Source: Saprolegnia diclina VS20
Taxonomy: Eukaryota > Oomycota > Saprolegniomycetes > Saprolegniales > Saprolegniaceae
Length of the DNA stretch: 20,680 nucleotides
Assembly: GCF_000281045.1 (NCBI RefSeq)
Contig: NW_008246175.1
Span: 127,115 to 147,794, forward strand
Reading direction: 5' to 3'
The notes below the pieces were generated by a model. The model did not search any database, was not told the DNA's origin, and was given only the letters and a program-made list of their open reading frames with translations. Shown here piece after piece: positions 9,364-17,000 of this stretch. The position numbers and the translations under genes are program-made. How positions within the stretch are numbered: the first letter of the stretch is position 1; each line of letters opens with the position of its first letter.

Positions 9364-10734
9364 ATGCAGCACGTCGTGGGCCTGCTCCGGGACCACGCCC
9401 GGCGCCATGGCCTCCTGAGCAAGCTGCCCATGCTTCGACTCGCGCCAGCGCCGATCGAGGGCTGCGCTGGGCAGCAAAGCTCGCCGCTGTCGCGGGCCGC
9501 GGCCGCCGCCGTCCTCCTAGGCTTTGTGCACGAGTACAGCACGGCGTCGATGGAGGCGACGCACGCGACGATTCCGCTGTCGCTCGAGCGGCGTACGACG
9601 CGCGCTGGTGGCCATTTGGTCCAGCTCCGGAAGCGCAACACGACATCGGATCTAGATTTGCTCATTAGCTCGGCCGAGGTCCGCGGCGACCGGGCGACGA
9701 TGGAGGACGCGGTCTTTATCTCGCCCAACAACCGGTTCGCCGCCATCTTTGACGGGCATGGCGGCGCCGAAGTCGCCCAGTACCTCAAGGACCGATTGTA
9801 CGCGGTCATTGCCGAGAAGCTGCAGGTCGGCGACGGCCACACGATCGATGCCATCGAGCGCATTCTGCGCGACTCGTTTGCGCAGCTCGACAAGGAAATC
9901 ATCTACACGTACGCCGCGCTACCAACGACCCTATGTACTACTAGTATCTGCGTAGGAAGGAGTGGCAATACCAAGGCTCGACCGCGACCGCCGTCTTCCT
10001 CATGGACGATCTCATTTGGTCCATGAACGTTGGCGATTGCCGTGCTGTGCTCTGTCGCAACGGCAAGGCGCTTCCTCTCACGCGCGACCACAAACCGAAC
10101 GACCCGATCGAGCAGGCGCGCGTCGAGCGCATGGGCGGCCGCGTCGCGTGGCACGGCTTGCGCGACGCCCGCGGGCAGCCCGTGCCCGACATGGGTGCCT
10201 ACCGCATCAACTCCAACCTGGCGGTCGCCCGGGCTTTTGGCGACCGCGACCAGCGCCCGTGCGTCTCGATGCTTTTGTGTATGTCTCTCCTTACATATTG
10301 GTATGGCTAGGTATGTCACGGCCGAGATGGAGCTCAAGTGCTTTCGGCGGGACCCTGGTGACAAATTTGTCATTGTCGCCTCGGACGGTCTCTGGGACGT
10401 CTTTACGAGCGCCGAGGTACATGATTTTAGGAAATATGAATAGTATATGGACAAGGGCGCGTAGGTGGTGACCTTTGTGCTGGACGTCCTCGCAGGCGAA
10501 GTCGGCGGCCGCGAGTCGTGGCGCAGCGGCAGCCACGCCGAGACGAGCATCGAGCTCTTTGAGTGGAAGCAAAAGTACCAGAACGACACGAGCATGATCC
10601 AAGCGTCGCGCGCGCGGCGCAAGGCGCAGATGGCCACGTATTTAATCCAAGAGGCCCTGTACCGCGGGACAGCCGACAACGTGTCGGTCGCTGTCATTTG
10701 GCTCGATCGGCCGACGCCGATGAAGCCGTACTGA
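9364..10734 (+). CDS. PP2C-type (PPM) serine/threonine protein phosphatase
   Basis: Four exons: 9364-9908, 9956-10258, 10311-10416 and 10465-10734; 407 aa. PPM enzymes remove phosphate from Ser/Thr using two Mg or Mn ions. Visible motifs: RGDRATMED (107-115), FDGHGG with metal ligand D130, GSTATAVF, NVGDCRAVL (about 206-214), RDHKPND, LAVARAFGDRD (270-280), ASDGLWD with D308, and RGTADN with D389. Introns of 47, 52 and 48 bp all end in TAG, and each splice restores the family frame (for example RDQRP|YVTAEME). About 40 charged residues (329-370) are inserted before the last motif. The N terminus (1-60) is Arg-rich, lacks early acidic clusters and contains AAAAAVLLGFV (46-54), which could be a mitochondrial presequence plus short membrane anchor; this is inference. 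The start is the first ATG after the promoter. Substrate unknown. Confidence 0.93.
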
Positions 10735-12041
10735 TCGAACGAGCGGCTCCAGCGCCACGAGCACTGGAGAACGAGTTAATCAGTACATCTCTGTAAAAGA
10801 CAGTGTTCTGGCGTCCATCACTGTGGTGTGTACGTGCTGGAGCGAATCGAACCGCTGACAACTGTCCGAGCTGGAACCGGAATACGAGTCCGAGGTGTTG
10901 GCGTCGAACAATGCAAACTGAGAGCTACTACACGAGCTGCTAGCACTTCTGCGGCGTCCGGTTCTGCTCGATGACTACGGTAGCCATCTCGTGTCGCCAT
11001 GGCTGCGACCAAGAAGAGCCCCCGGTAGAACGAGTACTCGTGACGACTGCCGGTGCTAGGTCTTGGCACTTAGCCACAGACTAAACCTACTCTGAACTAA
11101 ACTTTGCGCGTGCAGAATTCATGTTGTGCCTTTGTCCATGGGCAAGATCTCGTCGGCGTGCAAACGGAGTATCTTACGAACCATCCGATTACGTCATGCA
11201 CCATCGGCTTGCATAAACACGGTGTTGCACTGCCGCAAGTGCATGGCCGTGGCTTCCACCAAAGCACGGGACGCGCGCAGCGCCATCGAGCTCGCAGTGC
11301 ATGGCGATACACTGATGGAGCTAGTATCTTGTGCAGAAGGCCCACGGGCCGTGTATAGGGCCATCTCTTCGCGGGTCGTTTGCAACAAGCCGTCTTAGCA
11401 CCAGCTGGCGTGCAGTCGCCACGCCCCTTTGCATCCACTGAAAGGCATCCTCGAAATCCTCGGCCTAAATAGGACTTTCCCGCGCTGCGCAATTCGGATG
11501 CTCTAAACACACGCCACTTTTCCGTCCACAACGTTGCCGATTGTATCGCGCATTGTGCGGATGCAGTTGCTTGATGACGCAAGGGTGCTATACGGCCGTC
11601 AGCTAGATAAACGACGTACCCGACGACATTCCATACATATAGACATTGACTCGTTACCGGTCTGGACGTATACCCCCTTGCATGTGATACGAGCCGACTA
11701 TGTCCCTTCACGGGAGGCCCTCGGAAGCCCTGAAATCGCACCGGCTTTCGCATCACTTTGTCCCAAGCTCAACAAATCGATATCTGCTACATTCATTCAG
11801 CTTGCATGGTGGCGCGCTCGAACGCAGGTTGCTGCAAGTTGGGTGTTTCTACCTGCCTGGAATTCACTTGAGCCCTGAAGAGTCCTGTTTTGTCCTAAAT
11901 GAAGTAGGGGTAGGTATATCTCCATGGACCAATGGCCTTGGCGTATTTCGAAAACGTGGATCCAATTATGGCCAATCCGTGGACACCAAATGGCACTTGT
12001 GCGTCTACTCAACAGGCTCGGAGATCGCCATGGTCATGGTC
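10735..12041. other. Long intergenic region, mostly without recognisable content
   Basis: About 1.3 kb lies between the PP2C and CFA synthase genes. ORFs occur on both strands, including a 219-codon minus frame (11097-11756) and an open + frame joined to the CFA gene from 11700. Their codon use is unlike the real genes and I see no motifs. One short + ORF (11138-11398) is listed separately with low confidence. No tRNA, repeat or obvious transposon remnant was found. Confidence 0.4.
11138..11398 (+). CDS. Doubtful 86-aa ORF
   Basis: This + frame, starting MGKISSACKRSILRTIR, contains a protein-like middle (MAVASTKARDARSAIELAVH) and ends at a TAG at 11398. It has no recognised domain and only moderate GC at third positions. 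An overlapping longer minus-strand ORF shows that open frames arise easily here. It may be a decayed or spliced gene fragment, or nothing. Confidence 0.18.
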   Translation: MGKISSACKRSILRTIRLRHAPSACINTVLHCRKCMAVASTKARDARSAIELAVHGDTLMELVSCAEGPRAVYRAISSRVVCNKPS

Positions 12042-12057
12042 GTCACTTTTCCATTTG
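12042..12057 (+). promoter_or_regulatory. Inr/FPR-like core promoter of the CFA synthase gene
   Basis: GTCACTTTTCCATTTG resembles the oomycete initiator plus FPR, with TCACT, a pyrimidine run and CATTT in the right order. It ends three bases before the ATG at 12060, which would give a leader of only about 15 nt. If correct, it excludes the in-frame ATGs further upstream (12030 and 11700) as starts. Confidence 0.4.
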
Positions 12058-12059
12058 CA

Positions 12060-13292
12060 ATGAACAGCGCCAACCAGAAGACCGCCTTGGTGGCTGCCGG
12101 CGTCGTCACCGGCGTCGCCGTGAGCTCGTTCCTCTTCCGCAAGGCCATGTACCCGGTCATGGTCCGCCGCGCCGAGACGTTCATTTTGGACATGCTCAAG
12201 GAAGCTGACATCCTCGTGGGCCGCGACATTGCGGTGCACAACCCCGAGATCTTCCTCGAGTGGTCGCGCCAGGGCATGCTCGCGATCGGCGAGTCGTACA
12301 TGGCCAAGCAGTGGGAGTCGCTCATTCCGCTCGACCAGCTCCTCACCAAGCTGCTCTTGCTGCCGTCCGACTCGAAGCGCAAGCTCTTCAAGTCGTGGGA
12401 CGCCAAGCTCGTCGCGCTCGGTGGCCGCCTCTTCAACTACCAGTCGCCGTCGCGCGCTGGTATCGTCGGTGCCCACCACTACGACATTGGCAACGACTTT
12501 TACAAGCTCTGGCTCGACCCGTGGATGCAATATTCGTGCGCGTACTTCAAGGACCTTCCGGACACGGACCTCGACCAAGCCCAGGAGAACAAGCTGCATT
12601 TGATCGCGAAGAAGCTCAAGATGGAGCCGGGCATGACCGTGCTCGAAATTGGCTGCGGCTGGGGCGGCCTCGGCATCTTCTTCGCCAAGCACTATGGCGT
12701 GCACGTGACCGGCATCACGATCTCCAACGAGCAGCTCAAGGGCGCGCGCCTCCAGGCCGAGAAGGAGGGCGTGAGCCACCTCACGCAGTACACGTACTGC
12801 GACTACCGCAAGATGACGGGGCAGTTTGACCGCGTCGTCTCGATCGCGATGCTCGAAGCCGTCGGCTACATGAACATGGACGAGTACTACACGGTCATCA
12901 ACCGGTGCCTCAAGAAGGGCGGTCTCTCGCTCGTGCACTCGATCACGTCCAACCGGTCGACCAAGACTGCGCACCAGCTCTGGATCCTCAAGTACATCTT
13001 CCCCAACGGCTTCATCCCGAGCGTCAAGCAAATGTGCGAGTTTGCCGAGAAGAAGCTCGTCGTCGAGGACGTCCACAACATTGGCCCGGACTACGACAAG
13101 ACGCTCATGGTCTGGAACACGCGTTTCCAGGAGCACCTCAAGGCCGGCAACATCGACAAGAGCGACGTCTTTGTGCGCATGTGGGAGTTCTACCTCCAGT
13201 ACTGCGCCGCCGGCTTCCGCGCGCGCACGATCCAGCTCCACCAGGTCGTGTACTCCAAGCACCGCGCCGGCCGCTACGACGCCGTCAGATAA
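12060..13292 (+). CDS. cfa: Cyclopropane-fatty-acyl-phospholipid synthase
   Basis: An intronless 410-aa protein (E. coli Cfa is 382). The enzyme transfers a methylene group from S-adenosylmethionine to a double bond in a membrane phospholipid acyl chain. The SAM motif VLEIGCGWGG is at 194-203. Active-site residues known from E. coli align: Cys in YSCAY (C160), Glu in MLEAVG (E266), His in LVHSI (H293) and Tyr in PDYDKT (Y345). The C-terminal GFRARTIQLHQVV is typical of the family. A hydrophobic segment near the N terminus (about 7-24, ALVAAGVVTGVAVSSFLF), absent from bacterial Cfa, suggests membrane anchoring. Codon use is extremely biased to G/C-ending codons, suggesting strong expression. 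The start at 12060 is favoured by the core promoter just before it; 12030 (MVMVVTFPFA) is an alternative. The frame is open back to 11700, but that part does not look coding. Confidence 0.95.
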   Translation: MNSANQKTALVAAGVVTGVAVSSFLFRKAMYPVMVRRAETFILDMLKEADILVGRDIAVHNPEIFLEWSRQGMLAIGESYMAKQWESLIPLDQLLTKLLLLPSDSKRKLFKSWDAKLVALGGRLFNYQSPSRAGIVGAHHYDIGNDFYKLWLDPWMQYSCAYFKDLPDTDLDQAQENKLHLIAKKLKMEPGMTVLEIGCGWGGLGIFFAKHYGVHVTGITISNEQLKGARLQAEKEGVSHLTQYTYCDYRKMTGQFDRVVSIAMLEAVGYMNMDEYYTVINRCLKKGGLSLVHSITSNRSTKTAHQLWILKYIFPNGFIPSVKQMCEFAEKKLVVEDVHNIGPDYDKTLMVWNTRFQEHLKAGNIDKSDVFVRMWEFYLQYCAAGFRARTIQLHQVVYSKHRAGRYDAVR

Positions 13293-14089
13293 ATTCTTAT
13301 TCTCGCGGTCGTGTATTAGTCTATAGAAATTCCAGTGCGTCGTTTGCGTGCTCTGCTCCTTCTTGCGTTCCACCGTAGTAGGATAATGCGTACAGACCTC
13401 GTACACATCGCTGCGACGACCGAGGAAGATCGAGCGGACGAGGTTGAGCGAGCTGGCTTGGCTCGCACGAACAAGTGATATGTAGTGGCTGGCGCTGACG
13501 TTTGTTGACAACCTGGACTGGCTGGCTCCCAGAAGGAAGCCTTGCGGAGTGTAATAGCGTAGGTATCGCTGCAGCGCCACGAGCGAAGGGTTCTTGCATA
13601 CAGGCGCGGTTACAACCAACGAGTACTGTCAGCCTGCACGTTGACTCGCTAACTTGGACACGCCGGCACCCGTCTCCCTCGCACGTTCGTCGACCTTGCG
13701 CATCGATAAGGCGGCTTCACCTCGGTTCGGTCGTACAATGCACATCGCGTCATCACCAAGTCGCAGTGTGACGACGCCCGAGGCCACGGCGGTGGCATGT
13801 GCCAAGGCGAGAGACAGGCGGACCTTCTCGCCGCAGAGCGTTTCCGCCATCAACGAAGGCAGCAGCTTGCCCAGGCTGGTCACAGCGCTCGCTCAAGCGG
13901 GCATACTCAAGCCAAGTGCAAACACATTTGGCGATGGTTACACACGGCGCGCGCCTGTCCAAAGTTGCACTTTTAGCGCCGAAACCCCTTTCTTAGCTTA
14001 CAAAGTACAAAGGTCCATTCGATTGACCAATCCAATGCGGCGAATACAAATCGAAGGACTTTTCTAAGGCAATCGAACGCCGCATCCGG
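13293..14089. other. Intergenic region between CFA synthase and START/FYVE genes
   Basis: About 800 bp with two overlapping, mutually exclusive frames of coding-like composition. On the minus strand 13850-13629 gives 73 aa (MAETLCGEKVRLSLALAHAT and on). On the plus strand an ATG at 13738 opens a frame to 14067 that includes SAINEGSSLPRLVTALAQAG. Both have roughly 70 percent GC at third positions, below the firm genes, and neither matches a family I know. At most one is real. Tandem CCAAT boxes at 14027-14036 belong to the promoter of the next gene. Confidence 0.35.
14027..14036 (+). promoter_or_regulatory. Tandem CCAAT boxes before the START/FYVE gene
   Basis: Two directly adjacent CCAAT pentamers (CCAATCCAAT) lie about 54 bp before the ATG at 14090 and about 131 bp before the alternative ATG at 14168. 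CCAAT is the NF-Y site in eukaryotes; function here is inferred. Confidence 0.35.
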
Positions 14090-17000
14090 ATGCGAGAGCG
14101 CACACGACCGGATCGAGAGAGGTGGTCAGCGCCAAGAGCGACGGCTGCGTTTCTGCCTACGGAAGAGATGGATGCTTTGCTGCGCCACCAGATAGCTGCT
14201 CGTTTGGCCCAATCTAACTGCTCCAGTGCAACTGGTACACCTCCATCGACGTCTTCGTCAACATCCGCGTCTTCCGCCGCCTCGACGATGCACAACCCGC
14301 ACATCCTCGCGGGCATCGCGACGACGCCGGCGTCCATGTTTCCCATTGTCGAGAAGAAGTTCAAGATACAAGTCAACGACGAGATGGAGCGCAAGCTCTG
14401 CCTCATCGGGCAGTCGCGCGCGCTCGGCCTCTTGTCCGACTTCCACCTCGTGCCACTGCGCGAGTCGAACGGCGTCGCGCTCTACGAGATCGCCGACGAC
14501 CAGCAGCTCTACACGATGAAGGGCAGCGTGCTCATCCCGTCGTCGTCCGTCGCCGACGTCATGGCCTTCCTCGCCGTGCCCACGACCGATCGATTTCGGT
14601 ATGTGTTTGGCGAGCTCTTTGGCACGCTCTTCCTCGAAGGCACGGTGCTCCACGCCGCTGACGCGACTAAAATGGCGCCGGACGAGAGCCTTAGCATCAA
14701 CTGGATGGCGCTTCAGAACGCCAAGCACACGCTTGCGCACCGCGACTATGTCTTTCTCAAGTACGGCACGCGGCTTGAGAACGCGCCGCGGCCATCGCCG
14801 AACGGCAAGAAGCGCGGCGTCTTTACGCACCCGAGCGAAGAGCGCGTCGGTGTGCAGATCTGGGAGTCGCTCGAGCTCGACTCGTGCCCGCCGTTGCCCG
14901 ACTCGTTGCACGTCCAGCGGCACAAGTTTCGTCGGTCCGGCTTTGTGATTGCACGCGATCTGACCCGGAACGCGGTCCGCGTCTCGATCTTCCTCTCCGA
15001 GCTCCATGGCTCGTCCGACGTCTCGCATTTGACGCAGATCTGGCTCAGCAACATGCTCGTGTGTCTCTCGCGCTTCTCGCATGTCCTGGTCTCGCACCAC
15101 CTCTCCCTCATGGAGCTCAAGACGTCGTTTCCGGCCGACGACGCGGTCTGCGAGAGCTGCGCCAAGACGCGACCCAAGCCGCGGCTCTGGTGCTGCGTCT
15201 GCGCCAAGCCATTTTGCCCCAAGTGCGTCGACACGCGATCGGTGCGACAAAAGAATGCGACAATCGACGTCCGCGTCTGCAACCGGTGTGCGACGTTAGC
15301 GATGCGGGCGCCGGCCAAGCCACCCAGTCTGGCGCCGCCACCCATCGAGCCCGAGCCCGAAGAAGAGAAGAAGCGACATGCACCTCGGCGCATTCGGTGT
15401 AGCCCCGACGACGTCGAGCGCTGGCGCACGCTCGGCCGGTCCGTCGCGTCCGAGCTCGTGACGTACACGTCTCTCGACACCGAGTACATTGGCGCAAGTA
15501 GCCACCACCCCGACGTGCTCTTTTACGAGGCGCGGCCGCCGCACGAAGCCATTCGACGGGCGACCGTGACGCTGCCCGGCACGCCGCTGCACGCGGTGCT
15601 CAACCGCCTCGCGTTTCTCGAGACGGACCACCTCCGCCACATCTTGTTGCATCTCTTTGGTGAGCTCTTCACGGCCGGCGCACTCCTCTACTCGTCGCCG
15701 AGCGAAGGCAACGAGCGCGTCGAGGTCGTCGAGATCGAGGGCAAGACAATCGGTCGGTCGCGGCTGCTGCAATACATCAACCTCTTGCCCGACGGATTGG
15801 GCGTCGTTGTCTGGGAGAGCCTCTCGGACGACAAGCTCTGGCACCAGTGCGGCTTTGTGATCGAGCCCATCCGCGGCACGCGCGTGTCGTTCTTTGTCGG
15901 AAGCTTGAAGCTGCATAAAGTGCTCGAGAGCTTACGCTTGCACAAACTCCTCTCGGTGCTGCCGTTTGGCGACAAATGCGACCTCTGCCGACAGCGCAAC
16001 CCGCCGTCGCCGCCATCGAGCCCCGAGCTCGCAGTGCTTCATGAAGAGAGTGAGGTCGTACCGCCGCCGCCGCCGCTACCGGACCCGCTCCCGCTCAACG
16101 CCGTCTTGGCCAAGAACCTGCAGTCGCTCGGGCATATGCGCGCCGACGATCTCCTCGCCGCTGTCGCAGAGCCCATGCCGTTTGTGAAAGAGACGCGGGG
16201 TGTTGCGCTCTTTGCCCAGACAACGTCCGAGCTTTTGATTGTCAAGGCCGTCGTTCTCGTGCCCTTTCTCAACATTCCCGACGTCCTCGATGTGCTTGCG
16301 ATGGAGACGACGCAGGCCTTTGAGCTCACATTACGGCACCTCTGGGGCCCACTCCTCGTCGAGGGCGAGGTGCTCTACGCGAGCAAGAACGAGAGCACGC
16401 TCCAAGTGCACGCGATGGTGCTCGAGAACGACCTCGAGTACCTCTTCATTCAGTGCGCCAAGAGCAATGACGACGAAACGCGGACCGCGGTTGTGTGGGA
16501 GTCGATCGAACTCGACGACTACCCGCTCGTAGCGCCGCGCCGCCGCCATCGGCTTCACCACTGCGGCTACGTCGTGGAAGAAGCTCTCCAAGGCGAGAAC
16601 CCCGCGGTCCAGATCTCGTGGGTCATGTCGCAGCCGCTCTTGCACGAAGACGACGACAAGGACGAGGTTCTCGAGCACGGCCTTCCCGTCGACTGGCTGC
16701 CCGTGCTCGCCAAGGCCACGGAGCGCGCGTGGACGGACGCGGTCATCGACCACCGACTCACGCAGGCCGCGCCGGTGGCCGTGGCGCCCGTCGACCCGAT
16801 GGCCACGTCCTGTGCGTCGTGCCGGCAAACGTTTGGGCGCACGCTGACCAACCGCCAGTTTTGCGTTGTCTGTGGCGATGCTGTCTGTCTCGGGTGCAGC
16901 TCGACGCGCCAGCTCTTTGCAGGGCCGTGCTCGGTCTGCAACGGGTGCCTCCACATGCACACGACGCAGCTGCTTCGGCGGTCGAGCTTGCCCACGTCGG

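Noticed and set aside
10830-10905. tRNA-like sequence on the minus strand (GGTTCGATTCGC resembles a T arm)
   Set aside because: No matching acceptor stem, D arm or anticodon arm could be formed, and the T stem itself pairs over only four bases.
11097-11756. 219-codon minus-strand ORF in the PP2C to CFA gap
   Set aside because: Codon use is unbiased, composition is Cys/Trp/Arg-rich and unnatural, and there is no motif or promoter signal.
11700-12059. N-terminal extension of the CFA synthase by 120 codons
   Set aside because: The extra part has no family similarity and unbiased codons, and an Inr/FPR-like element sits directly before the ATG at 12060.
12009-13619. 536-codon minus-strand ORF opposite the CFA synthase
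   Set aside because: It is the antisense shadow of a gene with extreme GC at third positions, where stops are rare. The + strand has a full catalytic-residue match.
14258-15250. 330-codon minus-strand ORF opposite unit 1 of the START/FYVE gene
   Set aside because: It is an antisense shadow; the + strand shows repeated domains with conserved cysteines.
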